Source: Peptococcaceae bacterium UBA4068 (lineage in GTDB: Bacteria; Bacillota; Dehalobacteriia; UBA4068). Taken from it: a DNA stretch of 64,000 nt. Where the stretch lies: positions 124,001 to 188,000 of the forward strand of contig DFZA01000006.1 in assembly GCA_002382665.1 (NCBI GenBank), given 5' to 3'. Below, piece after piece: positions 18,349 to 27,995 of the stretch. Numbering within the stretch: the stretch's first letter is position 1; every line of letters starts with the position of its first letter. The notes below the pieces were generated by a model. It had not been told where the DNA came from. It saw only the letters and a list, made by a program, of their open reading frames with translations, and did not search any database. The position numbers and the translations under genes are program-made.

Positions 18349-18368
18349 ATTTACACCTCCATGTTTGC

Positions 18369-18404
18369 ACTATACACCATATTACTATGTCTGTCAAGGT
18401 AGTA
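18369..18404 (-). promoter_or_regulatory. padR-operon promoter with an inverted-repeat operator candidate
   Basis: On the minus strand, TTGACA (18397-18392), 17-bp spacer, TATAGT (18374-18369). The inverted repeat TACTA (18383-18387) / TAGTA (18400-18404) brackets the -35 element, a suitable place for PadR autorepression (inference). Confidence 0.65.
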
Positions 18405-18476
18405 TTTTTATTATAGTAATTTTTTTGTATATCATGTGTATGCTTTTGAAATAATAGAGCAGGGAGGATTTTTAAT

Positions 18477-20807
18477 ATGGGCTATATTATCGGTCAAAAT
18501 ATCATAAGAAAAGAAGCTTTTAATAAAGTCACCGGTACCGCAAAATATACCGATGATTTTATTGCTACGGGAATATATCATGCGGATTTACTTGTCAGCC
18601 CCTATGCCCATGCGAAAATAATAAGTATAGATATATCCGCAGCCGCTTCCGCAAAGGGGGTAAAAAAAATTATAACCGGCAACGACATCAATGTTTTATG
18701 CGGGCCTTTAATAGATGATAAGCCACCGCTGGCCAAAGAAAAAGTTCGCTACCATGGCGAGCCGGTTGTAATGGTTGTAGCAGATTGCGAACAAAACGCC
18801 AAGGCTGCCGTAGCAAAAATAAAAGTAAACTTTCAACCCCTACCGGTTGTTAATTCCGTATCCGATGCATTAAAGGAAAATGCTGTTCTTATCCATGAAA
18901 ATTTGCAGCAATACAAAAAGAATGTATCAGATGTCTACCCGGAGACCGGTTCTAATGTTTGCGGTCACGTTAAAATCAGAAAAGGCGATCTGCAAAAAGG
19001 CTGGCAAGAAAGCGAATTGACTATAGAAAGCAACTTTACTCTGCCGCAGTCCGATCACGCGGCTATGGAAACAAGGGCCGCTCAATGTCAGATTATGCCT
19101 AACGGCAGAGTGATTGTCTGTTCTTCCACACAGGCCCCTTTCTCGGTAAAAGAACAGATTAATAAAACATTTCAAGTGCCAATAGAGGATATTGACGTCA
19201 ATGTACTGTTTGTAGGCGGCGGTTTTGGCGGTAAAGCTGCCGTCCAATTAGAAATATTAGCATATATTGCAGCCAAAGCTGTCGATGGACACACCGTTAA
19301 AATAGCCAGCAGCAGGGAGAAGGATATGATTACCACTCCCTGCAAAATAGGATTAGAAGCCAAAATAAAAATTGGTGCAAAAAAGAACGGCAAAATTATC
19401 GTCGCGGAAATGCATTATAATGTTGACTGCGGCGGTTATGCCGATATCGCCCCGCGCATTGCCAAGGCAATTGCGGTTGACTGTGCAGGCCCGTATAATA
19501 TCGAGAATATATCTTGCGACGCGCTTAGCGTTTATACCAACCATCCCGTTGCCACCTCTTTTCGCGGGTTTGGACACACCTCTTTAAGCTTTTGTATTGA
19601 ACGCATGATGGATAAGCTTGGCGCAGCTTTAAATATTGATCCTATCGAAATTCGCATGATTAATGCTCTGACAGAAGGATGCTATTCCCCGACACAAGTA
19701 AAAGTTACTTTAAGCAATACCGGCAATTTCGGTGAATGTTTAAATAAGCTTAAAACGCTGATTAACTGGCATGAAGGCCAAAGAATAGTAGAAAGTAATC
19801 ATCTTATCAGGGCCAAAGGCGTCGGCTGCTTTGTTAAAACATCCGATTCGCCAACCAATGCCATATCGGGAGTACTTTTAACATTCAATTCAGACGGCAG
19901 TATCAACCTAAATTGCGGAGCGGTGGAGATCGGCCCGGGTATGAAAACAACAGCGGCTCAAATACTTGCCGAGAAATTGAAAATGGATATCGGCCGCATC
20001 CAGGTAAAAATGGAAGTTGATACGCAAACCAGCCCCGTTCATTGGAAAACTGTTGCCAGCATGACCACTTATATGGTTGGTCGGGCGGTAATATCCGCAG
20101 CCGAAGATTTAATCCGCCAACTTCTGAATGGTGCGGCAACAATTCTCAGATGTACTCCGGAAGATCTGGAAATAGCCGAAGAAAAAATATTTCTTAAAAC
20201 TGATCAAAAGATTTATTTAACATTCAAAGATATAGTGCACGGTTTTCAATATCAAAACGGCAATTCCATAGTAGGGCAAATTATGGGTCGTGGCAATTTT
20301 ATTATGAATCAATTATCTTATTTGGATAAAGAAACCGGAGAAGGCAAAGCGGGCCCCTATTGGACGCCGGGAGCCCAGGCAGTGGAAATCGAGTATGACA
20401 CTATACAGCATACCTACCGTATCCTTAAAGCCGCGACGGTAGTGGATGCCGGTAAAGTTCTTAATCCTAAAACCGTCAAAGGCATTTTAATGGGAGGCAT
20501 GTGCATGGGATTGGGACTCGGAACTAGCGAAAGTTTTATTTACGATGCCGAGGGCATCGTACAAAACACCAGCTTCCGCACTTATAAAATGATGAGATAC
20601 GGGGAAACCCCCGATTATCTTATCGATTACGTGGAAACACCGCAATTGGACGCTCCTTATGGATCAAGAGGATTAGCTGAACATGGTATTATCGGTATAC
20701 CTGCAGCGCTGGCAAATGCGATTTCGTTAGCGGCAGGAATTGACGTCACCAAACTGCCTATTACTCCGGAACAAATCTGGCAACAAAAGGAGGGTGTGCG
20801 GCAATGA
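18477..20807 (+). CDS. Molybdenum hydroxylase large subunit (xanthine dehydrogenase family)
   Basis: 776 residues, the molybdopterin-binding subunit of the xanthine dehydrogenase/aldehyde oxidase superfamily. The small N-terminal domain (TGTAKYTDDF near 20, hammerhead domain) is followed by the Moco domain: FVGGGFGGKA near 242, the FRGFGHTSLSFCIERMMDKL loop near 361-380, and the late GSRGLAEHGIIG segment near 727, where the Glu corresponds to the catalytic base of the family. These enzymes hydroxylate purines, aldehydes or N-heterocycles; the substrate is not determined here. ATG follows AGGGAGG. It overlaps the FAD subunit gene by 4 nt. No XdhC-type maturation gene is adjacent. Confidence 0.93.
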   Translation: MGYIIGQNIIRKEAFNKVTGTAKYTDDFIATGIYHADLLVSPYAHAKIISIDISAAASAKGVKKIITGNDINVLCGPLIDDKPPLAKEKVRYHGEPVVMVVADCEQNAKAAVAKIKVNFQPLPVVNSVSDALKENAVLIHENLQQYKKNVSDVYPETGSNVCGHVKIRKGDLQKGWQESELTIESNFTLPQSDHAAMETRAAQCQIMPNGRVIVCSSTQAPFSVKEQINKTFQVPIEDIDVNVLFVGGGFGGKAAVQLEILAYIAAKAVDGHTVKIASSREKDMITTPCKIGLEAKIKIGAKKNGKIIVAEMHYNVDCGGYADIAPRIAKAIAVDCAGPYNIENISCDALSVYTNHPVATSFRGFGHTSLSFCIERMMDKLGAALNIDPIEIRMINALTEGCYSPTQVKVTLSNTGNFGECLNKLKTLINWHEGQRIVESNHLIRAKGVGCFVKTSDSPTNAISGVLLTFNSDGSINLNCGAVEIGPGMKTTAAQILAEKLKMDIGRIQVKMEVDTQTSPVHWKTVASMTTYMVGRAVISAAEDLIRQLLNGAATILRCTPEDLEIAEEKIFLKTDQKIYLTFKDIVHGFQYQNGNSIVGQIMGRGNFIMNQLSYLDKETGEGKAGPYWTPGAQAVEIEYDTIQHTYRILKAATVVDAGKVLNPKTVKGILMGGMCMGLGLGTSESFIYDAEGIVQNTSFRTYKMMRYGETPDYLIDYVETPQLDAPYGSRGLAEHGIIGIPAALANAISLAAGIDVTKLPITPEQIWQQKEGVRQ

Positions 20808-21649
20808 TCGCCTTTGATTTTGCTTACTTTAGACCGGAAACTCTCAAAGAGGCCAATGAGACCTATAAACAGTTAATTATCGCAGGGAAACTGCCCCTAT
20901 ATTATGGCGGCGGTACCGAAATTATCAGCATGGCCAGAGCAGGCAGTATTAGATTTGACGCGGTAATAGATATCAAAAGCATCCCTGAATGCAATACGCT
21001 TTGTGTAGAAAATAACCAACTGATTATCGGCAGCGCCGTTACATTGACAAAAATAGCCGAATCGGGCTGTTTCCCTTTGCTTGGTAAAACTGTTTCACGA
21101 ATCGCGGATCATACAATCCAAGACAAAATAACCATCGGCGGCAATATTGCAGGGTCAATCATTTATCGTGAAGCAGCACTGCCTCTGATGATTACCAACT
21201 CCAAAGTTAAAATCATCAAAAAAAACAAATTGCATGAACTACCTCTCTTAGAGATATTTGACGGAAATCTGCATCTGCAAAATGGTGAACTGATTGTCCA
21301 GTTTTTAATAGATACAAACTATCTAAACTTATCCTATTGTCATGTTAAAAAGACAAAGCTTGATAAAATTGATTATCCCCTGATTACCTTAGCAGCAATC
21401 AAAACCGATAATGGCATCAACGCGGCTGTTAGCGGCCTTGCTGATAAACCCTTCCTATTGCCGGTTAAAATATTAAACGAACAGGATGTACCGGAAGCTG
21501 TCAGAGCCGACAAAACCGTCGGCGCCATCCAAAACAATATTATCGGCGACTTAATCATCGCCGGTAAAGAATACCGAATGTTTGTTTTAAAAAATGTTTT
21601 GGTACAAATGTTTGAGAACTTCAAGGAGGCCCAATATGCTGGCATTTAA
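20804..21649 (+). CDS. Molybdenum hydroxylase FAD-binding subunit
   Basis: 281 residues of the CoxM/XdhB type. The FAD-binding N-terminal domain shows PLYYGGGTEIIS (pyrophosphate loop) and TIGGNIAGS (the second FAD loop, with the conserved GGNI); a C-terminal CO-dehydrogenase-flavoprotein domain follows. It passes electrons from the Fe-S subunit to an acceptor. The start overlaps the large-subunit stop (ATGA), and the end overlaps the Fe-S subunit start by 14 nt. Confidence 0.92.
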   Translation: MIAFDFAYFRPETLKEANETYKQLIIAGKLPLYYGGGTEIISMARAGSIRFDAVIDIKSIPECNTLCVENNQLIIGSAVTLTKIAESGCFPLLGKTVSRIADHTIQDKITIGGNIAGSIIYREAALPLMITNSKVKIIKKNKLHELPLLEIFDGNLHLQNGELIVQFLIDTNYLNLSYCHVKKTKLDKIDYPLITLAAIKTDNGINAAVSGLADKPFLLPVKILNEQDVPEAVRADKTVGAIQNNIIGDLIIAGKEYRMFVLKNVLVQMFENFKEAQYAGI

Positions 21650-22106
21650 AGACAAATCAATCATTAGTTTAAATATTAACGGCGATAATGTCACTGTTAT
21701 GGTAAATCCCTCTTATACATTGCTTCATGTATTAAGAGAAAACCTCGGACTTACCGGCACCAAGCCAGGCTGCGAAAATGGTGATTGCGGCTCTTGTACG
21801 GTATTGGTCGACGGTTGGCCGATAAAATCCTGTTTAATGCTGGCTGTAGAAGCTATCGGACATCAGGTAATAACCGTAGAAGGCCTAAAAAACGCACCGA
21901 TTCAAAGATCTTTTGTGGAAAATTGGGGCTTTCAATGCGGTTATTGCACTTCCGGTTTTTTAATGGTTTGCCACGCATTGAAAAATATTCATCCCGATGC
22001 CGATGACTTTATTATCGAGCAATGGTTGCAGTCAAATTTATGTAGATGTACCGGCTACGGTGAAATTAAGGATGCGGTTAAAGCAGTATTAGAAAATAAA
22101 ATTTAG
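21636..22106 (+). CDS. Molybdenum hydroxylase [2Fe-2S] subunit
   Basis: 156 residues, CoxS/XdhC-small type with both clusters: plant-ferredoxin motif GCENGDCGSCTVLVDG plus Cys in KSCL (cluster I), and QCGYCTSG with LCRCTGY (cluster II, next to Moco). The start is ATG 21636, preceded by AAGGAGG; in-frame codons further upstream lie deep in the FAD gene. It completes the large-medium-small order of this enzyme. Confidence 0.95.
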   Translation: MLAFKDKSIISLNINGDNVTVMVNPSYTLLHVLRENLGLTGTKPGCENGDCGSCTVLVDGWPIKSCLMLAVEAIGHQVITVEGLKNAPIQRSFVENWGFQCGYCTSGFLMVCHALKNIHPDADDFIIEQWLQSNLCRCTGYGEIKDAVKAVLENKI

Positions 22107-22117
22107 AGGTCAAATAC

Positions 22118-22846
22118 ATGTTTGAATCATTCGTTGTTTTTGTAAGAGGCATAATCGCTTTTGGCACTTTGCTGATCTTTGCCAGATTAATAGGTAAACA
22201 GCAGATAAGCCAATTAAATTTCTTTGATTATATTATGGGCATTACCATCGGTTCGATAGCGGCTTCGTTAACAATTGATTTAACAAGTAGTGCTTGGCCG
22301 CATTGGATTGGACTATTAACCTGGACAATTGCCGTTTTATTATTACAAATCATTACTGTTAAATCAAGAAAAGCATCAAAGTATTTTGATGGGGAACCTA
22401 CAATTGTAATAATGAACGGTAAAATAATGGAAAATGTTTTAAAGAAAATGAGATACCGCGCCGATGATCTGATGGAACAATTAAGACAAAAAAATGTTTT
22501 TGATATCACGCAGGTTCAGTTTGCCATACTTGAAAAAGATGGCGAGCTATCCGTAATAAAAAAACCGGAATTTGAAAATGTCACAAAAAAGGATTTACAC
22601 ATTCAACCAGGCATTACCGGGATAGCAACTGAGTTAATATATGATGGTATTATCATAGATGCTAATCTTAAACAAACTAGCCATGACCGAACATGGTTAT
22701 TTAGTGAATTAAAAAAACTCAATATCCAATCAACAGACGAGGTGTTTTATATGGCTTTAAACCCAGACGGAACAATCTATACGGATCTATATAGAGACCA
22801 TATAGATAATTTGATTGATATAACCGATCCTATTAAACAAAATTAG
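22118..22846 (+). CDS. DUF421 (YetF/YcaP-like) membrane protein
   Basis: 242 residues: three N-terminal membrane helices (about 8-28, 38-58, 64-82) with the family hallmark FARLIGKQQISQLNFFDYIMGITIGS, then the cytosolic YetF-like domain (KYFDGEPTIVIMNGKIMENVLKKMRYRADDL, then VQFAILEKDGELSVIKK). The function is unknown. The ribosome binding site is AGAGGTC. It is 12 nt upstream of a DUF4363 gene, its usual neighbour in Bacillota. Confidence 0.92.
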   Translation: MFESFVVFVRGIIAFGTLLIFARLIGKQQISQLNFFDYIMGITIGSIAASLTIDLTSSAWPHWIGLLTWTIAVLLLQIITVKSRKASKYFDGEPTIVIMNGKIMENVLKKMRYRADDLMEQLRQKNVFDITQVQFAILEKDGELSVIKKPEFENVTKKDLHIQPGITGIATELIYDGIIIDANLKQTSHDRTWLFSELKKLNIQSTDEVFYMALNPDGTIYTDLYRDHIDNLIDITDPIKQN

Positions 22847-22857
22847 GAGAAAAGATC

Positions 22858-23211
22858 ATGAAAAAGATATATCTCATACTGCCGATTCTTTTTATACTCA
22901 TATTTATATTTGTCATGAATATGGCGTTCTTTATTCGCCCATATATTAAAAGTGTTCCTGAACAAATTAATCAAATTGAAAATAATATAATAAGTGGAAA
23001 TTGGCAACAAGCCCAAATAGAATTGGAATTATTCAAAAAGAATGTAAACAACAAAATGAATTGGTTACAGGTCAGTATTGAAAGAGATGAAATGGATCAA
23101 ATGTTACTTGATATATCCAAATTATCAGGTAACATAAGGATAAACGATACCGATAATGCAATAACTTCGCTCTATGAAATTAGATATAATTGGGACAATC
23201 TCGGAAAATAG
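22858..23211 (+). CDS. DUF4363 family membrane-anchored protein
   Basis: 117 residues: one N-terminal membrane helix (about 5-27), then a short helical extracytoplasmic domain (VPEQINQIENNIISGNWQQAQIELELFKKN to YEIRYNWDNLGK). It matches the DUF4363 pattern, in which this small protein follows DUF421. ATG is preceded by TAGGAGAAAAG. The function is unknown. Confidence 0.85.
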   Translation: MKKIYLILPILFILIFIFVMNMAFFIRPYIKSVPEQINQIENNIISGNWQQAQIELELFKKNVNNKMNWLQVSIERDEMDQMLLDISKLSGNIRINDTDNAITSLYEIRYNWDNLGK

Positions 23212-23290
23212 ATTATAATCACAAAATCTAACTAATGCAAAAGATTAAAACCACATTAAAATAAGGACAAATACTATTTTCTGCACACAA

Positions 23291-23336
23291 TCCCTCCAAA
23301 ATCATATTATATGTAATATATCGCGTTTTGGAGGGA
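23291..23336 (+). promoter_or_regulatory. Perfect inverted repeat enclosing the ribosome binding site of the next gene
   Basis: TCCCTCCAAAA (23291-23301) and TTTTGGAGGGA (23326-23336) are exact 11-bp reverse complements. The right arm contains the Shine-Dalgarno GGAGGG of the gene at 23343. Inside the 24-nt loop a second hairpin (ATATTA/TAATAT) can form. If both arms are transcribed, the ribosome binding site would be hidden in a stable helix: a translational switch or RNA thermometer is possible. If the promoter lies inside the loop, the repeat would instead be a DNA operator. Confidence 0.6.
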
Positions 23337-23342
23337 TATTTT

Positions 23343-23903
23343 ATGGCGATGTCAATGTTAAATAATAGTATGTCTCAAAAACAAATACAAATATTGACCA
23401 CTATGCAACGTTTGTGGATTGAACATTCTTTATGGACAAGAGCATTTATAATCAGTAACACAAATAACCTGAATAATTTGGATGCAACGACCAGCAGGCT
23501 GCTGCGCAATCCTGTTGATTTTGCCAACCAGCTTAGACCTCTTTATGGCGAGGAAAAAGCAATGAGATTTCAAGAGTTATTGACCGACCATCTAAAAATT
23601 GCCGCTAATCTCGTAGATGCGGCTAAAGCAGGTGATGAGGCAGAAGCTACCCAGCAACGTAATTTATGGTATGCCAATGCGGATGACATTGCCAAATTTC
23701 TTGGCGAAATCAATCCCTACTGGAGCGCCAAAAAGTGGCAGGCTTTATTATATGATCATTTAAAAATGGTTGAAAACGAAGCCGTACTGGAACTTAGCGG
23801 TAAATATGAAGAAAGTGTTAACCAATATGATGCCATTCAAGATCAATCTTTAAAAATGGCAAATTATATGGCCAACGGTATCATCAGACAGTTTAAAATA
23901 TGA
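23343..23903 (+). CDS. Unknown helical-bundle protein
   Basis: 186 residues, entirely alpha-helical, without signal peptide or membrane helices. Two related segments, LLTDHLKIAANLVDAAKAGD (near 80) and LLYDHLKMVENEAVLELSGK (near 138), plus RLWIEHSLWTRAFI (near 22), give a repeated Glu/His pattern as in metal- or ligand-binding four-helix bundles, but I recognise no named family. The start is ATG 23343, because GGAGGG at 23330-23335 is its ribosome binding site; an upstream in-frame TTG at 23328 overlaps that site. Its translation may be controlled by the inverted repeat just upstream. Confidence 0.75.
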   Translation: MAMSMLNNSMSQKQIQILTTMQRLWIEHSLWTRAFIISNTNNLNNLDATTSRLLRNPVDFANQLRPLYGEEKAMRFQELLTDHLKIAANLVDAAKAGDEAEATQQRNLWYANADDIAKFLGEINPYWSAKKWQALLYDHLKMVENEAVLELSGKYEESVNQYDAIQDQSLKMANYMANGIIRQFKI

Positions 23904-23926
23904 ACTATAGCTCTTATCATATAAAA

Positions 23927-23963
23927 AAGCCTGCAAATTTTTAGAGATATACTTTGCAGGCTT
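23927..23963 (+). terminator. Bidirectional terminator between convergent genes
   Basis: AAGCCTGCAAA / TTTGCAGGCTT, perfect 11-bp stem with A-rich and T-rich flanks on both sides. Confidence 0.85.
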
Positions 23964-23969
23964 AAATAT

Positions 23970-24512
23970 CTATCTCTCCCTCGGAATACCAAAAAAACCT
24001 TTTGAGGTATCATAAAAAATACCGATATGCGGTTGCACAAAAGTAAATATCACAAAACAAGCAATTAAGATAAGCAATGCGATTACGGCTAATTTATTCG
24101 CCAATAGAGAATTAAGCTTTTCCTGGGATTTAAGTTGACGATATGAAAAAATATAAGCTATTATCACTGCAATAATAAAAATTAATATATCGATTATTGT
24201 ATTATGATTTCCGATAATGCCTGTATAGGCATAAAATAATACCGGTATTGTTACCAAGCCAATGATAATTGATAAGACTTTAACCGGTATAAAGTTATTG
24301 ATATCGCGGCCGTAAGCAAAATATTCCCAGATACCAAAAGCTACCATCGGCCAAAAAAGCAGCTTGAGATGCTCCCAAACACTCTCATTTACCGCGCCGA
24401 AAATCGCTGCCAGCAGATTCGCTCCCGACCACTGATAAATAAAGTGTAATAGTGTACCAACAATTATCGTAAAGAGTATGCCGCATAACTGATACCTTTT
24501 GAGCTTAGTCAT
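23970..24512 (-). CDS. DUF6512 family membrane protein
   Basis: 180 residues with five predicted membrane helices and the family's conserved loop FGAVNESVWEHLKLLFWPM after the first helix. The function is unknown; the conserved Glu/His/Lys in that membrane-adjacent loop suggests catalysis or ligand binding (inference). ATG 24512 is preceded by AAAGGAG. It is monocistronic and divergent from the trp operon leader. Confidence 0.85.
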   Translation of the reverse strand: MTKLKRYQLCGILFTIIVGTLLHFIYQWSGANLLAAIFGAVNESVWEHLKLLFWPMVAFGIWEYFAYGRDINNFIPVKVLSIIIGLVTIPVLFYAYTGIIGNHNTIIDILIFIIAVIIAYIFSYRQLKSQEKLNSLLANKLAVIALLILIACFVIFTFVQPHIGIFYDTSKGFFGIPRER

Positions 24513-24610
24513 ATTTTTACTCCTTTTATTTGGGTTATTACTTATTATGCCGATAAATTACTAATTACTATTAGAATTTACCAGAGATTTTAAAAAATTA
24601 TGAAAAATAC

Positions 24611-24639
24611 TTGACAAATTAAATCGATTAAGTTATCAT
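24611..24639 (+). promoter_or_regulatory. Promoter of the T-box/trp operon
   Basis: Perfect TTGACA (24611-24616), 17-bp spacer, TATCAT (24634-24639). Transcription would start near 24646, just before T-box Stem I. Confidence 0.8.
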
Positions 24640-24645
24640 AGGCAA

Positions 24646-24935
24646 CAATTAAACAAGATAAACTGTTGATTGAGAAGAGTACATGCTTTGGATTACTTTT
24701 TTAGAGAGCTGCAGGCGGTGGAATTGCAGCAAGTAACGTAGCATGGAATGGACTCATAAAGGTGGGAGGAAAGGTTTTTATAAAAAACCGAGTAATGCCC
24801 AACGGGATTTCCGCCCGTTATCAAGGGAATACGTATGATAGTACGTAGAACGAGTGGGTGTTTATGCACCAATTTAGGTGGTACCGCAGAAGTGTAAGCT
24901 TTTGTCCTATTATTCATAGGACAAAAGCTTTTTTT
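24646..24935 (+). promoter_or_regulatory. T-box riboswitch (tRNA-Trp type) with terminator
   Basis: A full T-box leader. Stem I begins with GAGAAGAGTACATG and carries the AGAGAG and GGTGG loop elements near 24703-24721. On the 3' side of Stem I the specifier loop reads GGAA-TGG-AC, with TGG (Trp) at 24749-24751. The invariant T-box sequence AGGTGGTACCGC is at 24876-24887. A 15-bp terminator stem (24896-24910 / 24916-24930) with T7 follows. Uncharged tRNA-Trp would stabilise the antiterminator and switch on trpBADCF. The specifier reading agrees with the genes downstream. Confidence 0.95.
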
Positions 24936-24968
24936 AGTTTCTTAAAAATTGAGAAAGAGGTGGAACAA

Positions 24969-26153
24969 ATGAAGAAAGGTCGATTCGGCATTTACGGCGG
25001 CCAGTATATTCCGGAGACGCTAATGAATGCCGTAGGTGAACTGGAACAAGCATATGATTTTTATAAAAACGACGCGGATTTTCAAAAGGAACTTGATACG
25101 TTACTTTGCAATTACGCTGGTCGGCCATCACTGTTGTACTATGCCGCAAAGATGACTAATGATCTTGGCGGCGCTCAGATCTACCTCAAACGCGAAGACC
25201 TTAACCATACCGGTTCCCATAAAATCAATAATGTCTTAGGGCAGGTTCTATTGGCCAAACGCATGGGTAAAACCCGTGTGATTGCCGAAACCGGTGCCGG
25301 CCAGCATGGCGTAGCCACCGCCACAGCAGCCGCTTTGATGGATATGGAATGCGAAATATTTATGGGCGAAGAAGATACCAAACGCCAGGCGCTAAACGTC
25401 TTTCGCATGCAGCTGCTGGGCGCAAAAGTCCACCCGGTCACCAGCGGAACCAAGACCCTCAAAGACGCCGTTAACGAAACAATGCGTGAGTGGACCACAC
25501 GCATGGATGATACACTCTATGTATTTGGTTCCGTAATGGGGCCACACCCCTTCCCTACCATCGTTAAAAATTTTCAAAAAGTAATAGGTGAAGAAATCAA
25601 AGAGCAATTGTCCCAAGAAAAAGGTAGGCTTCCCGATGCCATCATCGCCTGCGTCGGAGGCGGCAGCAATTCTATCGGGTCATTCTATCAATTCATAGAT
25701 AACCCCGGGGTACAGCTGATTGGCTGCGAAGCGGCAGGAAAAGGTATTGATACCCCGCAAAACGCGGCAACGATTGCTACAGGTAAAATCGGAGTATTCC
25801 ATGGCATGAAATCCTACTTTTGCCAGAATCAATACGGTCAGATTGCGCCGGTATATTCAATTTCAGCCGGACTTGATTATCCGGGCATCGGGCCGGAACA
25901 CGCGCAATTATTTACTACCGGCAGAGTGCAATATTATCCGATCACAGATGATGAAGCCGTAGATGCATTTGCCTACCTTTCCCGTATGGAGGGCATTATA
26001 CCCGCTATTGAAAGTGCCCATGCCATTGCTTATGCGAGAAAATTGGCGCCGACAATGAACAAGGAGCAGATTATCGTCATTACCCTCTCCGGACGCGGCG
26101 ACAAGGATGTGGCAGCCATCGCCAGATATATGGGGGTGAATATCAATGAGTAA
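24969..26153 (+). CDS. trpB: Tryptophan synthase beta chain
   Basis: 394 residues. Condenses indole with serine to form tryptophan using pyridoxal phosphate. The PLP lysine lies in HTGSHKINN, the tail-binding loop is [10 protein letters not shown], and the N-terminal [16 protein letters not shown] is typical. The start is ATG 24969, preceded by AGAGGTGG; the frame extends upstream into the T-box terminator but that part is not coding. It is the first gene of the operon, which is unusual since trpB is normally near the end. It overlaps trpA by 8 nt. Confidence 0.98.
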   Translation: MKKGRFGIYGGQYIPETLMNAVGELEQAYDFYKNDADFQKELDTLLCNYAGRPSLLYYAAKMTNDLGGAQIYLKREDLNHTGSHKINNVLGQVLLAKRMGKTRVIAETGAGQHGVATATAAALMDMECEIFMGEEDTKRQALNVFRMQLLGAKVHPVTSGTKTLKDAVNETMREWTTRMDDTLYVFGSVMGPHPFPTIVKNFQKVIGEEIKEQLSQEKGRLPDAIIACVGGGSNSIGSFYQFIDNPGVQLIGCEAAGKGIDTPQNAATIATGKIGVFHGMKSYFCQNQYGQIAPVYSISAGLDYPGIGPEHAQLFTTGRVQYYPITDDEAVDAFAYLSRMEGIIPAIESAHAIAYARKLAPTMNKEQIIVITLSGRGDKDVAAIARYMGVNINE

Positions 26154-26937
26154 TATCACACAAGCCTTCGCAGGTCACAAAGCGTTCATCGCCTTCATCA
26201 CCGGCGGCGACCCCGATATCGAGACAACTGAACAATTGATTTTAGCCATGGCGGAATCCGGCACCGACCTGATTGAAATAGGTATTCCATTCTCCGACCC
26301 GATTGCGGAAGGTGTCGTTATACAAGAGGCAAGCGCCCGTGCGCTGCAAAACGGCTGTACTACTGATAAGCTGTTTGAAATGGTCAGCCGCGTCAGGCAA
26401 AAAACATCGGTACCGCTACTGTTTATGACCTATTTAAACCCGATTATCGGTTATGGCAAAGAAAAATTTCTGAGCCGTTGTTCAGATTGCGGCATAAACG
26501 GTATTATCGTACCCGATCTGCCTTTTGAAGAAAAAGACGAATTAGCTGATATCTGCAAAATAACCGGCATCGATCTAATCTCGATGATTACCCCCACCTC
26601 TACGGAACGGATCGCTATGATCGCCCCAGAAGCCACCGGCTTTATCTATTGCGTATCATCCCTGGGTGTAACAGGAATACGCAGCAATATATCAACAGAC
26701 ATCGGCAAAATGATTGAGCAGGTACGACAAATCAGTAATATTCCCTGTGCAATCGGCTTTGGTATTTCCACACCTGAGCAGGCCGGCGAGATGGCGAAAC
26801 TGGCCGACGGCATAATTATCGGCAGCGCCATAGTCAAGATAGTAGCAAAATATGGGAAGAATAGCATCGAGCCTGTTTCGCAATATATCCGCAGTATAAA
26901 ACAAGGCGTTACCGGCGCCGGTAACGCCATCAGATAA
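26146..26937 (+). CDS. trpA: Tryptophan synthase alpha chain
   Basis: 263 residues, TIM barrel that splits indole-3-glycerol phosphate to indole, which is channelled to TrpB. The catalytic Glu and Asp are in [11 protein letters not shown]; the phosphate-binding end is GFGISTPEQ and [10 protein letters not shown]. It overlaps the trpB stop, indicating coupled translation of the alpha and beta chains. Confidence 0.98.
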   Translation: MSNITQAFAGHKAFIAFITGGDPDIETTEQLILAMAESGTDLIEIGIPFSDPIAEGVVIQEASARALQNGCTTDKLFEMVSRVRQKTSVPLLFMTYLNPIIGYGKEKFLSRCSDCGINGIIVPDLPFEEKDELADICKITGIDLISMITPTSTERIAMIAPEATGFIYCVSSLGVTGIRSNISTDIGKMIEQVRQISNIPCAIGFGISTPEQAGEMAKLADGIIIGSAIVKIVAKYGKNSIEPVSQYIRSIKQGVTGAGNAIR

Positions 26938-26965
26938 AATAATATTAATTGAGGAGGATAATACA

Positions 26966-27991
26966 ATGTACAAAAACATCTTAAGCAAAGCAACAACCAA
27001 CCAGGAATTAACTGAAGAAGAAATCAGTCAACTGATAAGTTCCATTAATAACGATCAGGTAAGCGATGTACAAATTGCCGCTTTTCAGGTAGCACTGTTG
27101 ATGAAGGGGACTTCTCTCAAAGAATTGTCTTATATCGCCAAGGCTATGCGGCAAAACTGCGTTCCTTTAAAACCAAAGGTAAATGATGATTTAATGGACA
27201 CCTGCGGCACCGGCGGCGGATTAAGTACCTTCAATATTTCCACCGCCACAGCAATTATCGCCGCAGCCGCCGGTATCCCTATCGCCAAGCATGGTAGCCG
27301 CTCGATTTCCAGTCTTTCCGGCAGCGCCGACGTACTGGAAGCCCTCAATGTCAATATTAACCTTACCCCCGCGCAGGTAGAAAAACTGATCGAAGAAATT
27401 GGCATCGCCTTTATCTATGCGCCGCTGTTTCATCCTGTTATGTGCAAGGTTCTTCCCGCCGAAGCCGAGCTGGGTATTAAAACCATCTTCTACACCATTA
27501 TCGGCCCGTTGATCAATCCGGCTTTTGCCCCTCGTCATATTCTGGGCGTTTATAAACCCGAACTGCTTGATACGGTATCTTTCGTAGCCAAAGAACTCGG
27601 TTATACCAACGCTATGTTTGTTCATGGTCTGGACGGACTCGATGAAATTTCCCTGATGGGTAAAACCAGAATTAACGAGCTCTCAGATGGTAACTTCACG
27701 AGTTACGAAATCGCGCCGGAAGACTTCGGTTTAGAACGCTGTACTTTGGAAGAAATTAAAACCGGCACTCCCGAAGAAAACGCGCAAACAATCCATGGCG
27801 TATTCGCAGGAACGATCAGCGGCGCCAGACGCAACGCCATCGTACTCAACGCCGCCGGCGCTTTGAAAATCGGCGGTAAAGCCGACAGTTTTGCTCAAGG
27901 CATTGCTCTTGCCAATGAACTGATCGACAGCAACGCCGCGTCAGTAAAGCTCAATCAGTTATCGGAGATGTCCAACTTATTTAAGGAGTAG
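26966..27991 (+). CDS. trpD: Anthranilate phosphoribosyltransferase
   Basis: 341 residues. Joins anthranilate with PRPP. The PRPP loop DTCGTGGGLSTFNIST and the anthranilate-site segment AKHGSRSISSLSGSADVLEALN are present. It is a stand-alone enzyme, not fused to TrpG. It is preceded by GAGGAGG. No anthranilate synthase gene (trpE, trpG) is in this operon, so its substrate must be supplied from another locus. Confidence 0.97.
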   Translation: MYKNILSKATTNQELTEEEISQLISSINNDQVSDVQIAAFQVALLMKGTSLKELSYIAKAMRQNCVPLKPKVNDDLMDTCGTGGGLSTFNISTATAIIAAAAGIPIAKHGSRSISSLSGSADVLEALNVNINLTPAQVEKLIEEIGIAFIYAPLFHPVMCKVLPAEAELGIKTIFYTIIGPLINPAFAPRHILGVYKPELLDTVSFVAKELGYTNAMFVHGLDGLDEISLMGKTRINELSDGNFTSYEIAPEDFGLERCTLEEIKTGTPEENAQTIHGVFAGTISGARRNAIVLNAAGALKIGGKADSFAQGIALANELIDSNAASVKLNQLSEMSNLFKE

Positions 27992-27995
27992 TATT

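Noticed and set aside
24858..24968. N-terminal extension of TrpB
   Set aside because: It would run through the T-box sequence and terminator; the real ribosome binding site and conserved start are at 24956-24969.
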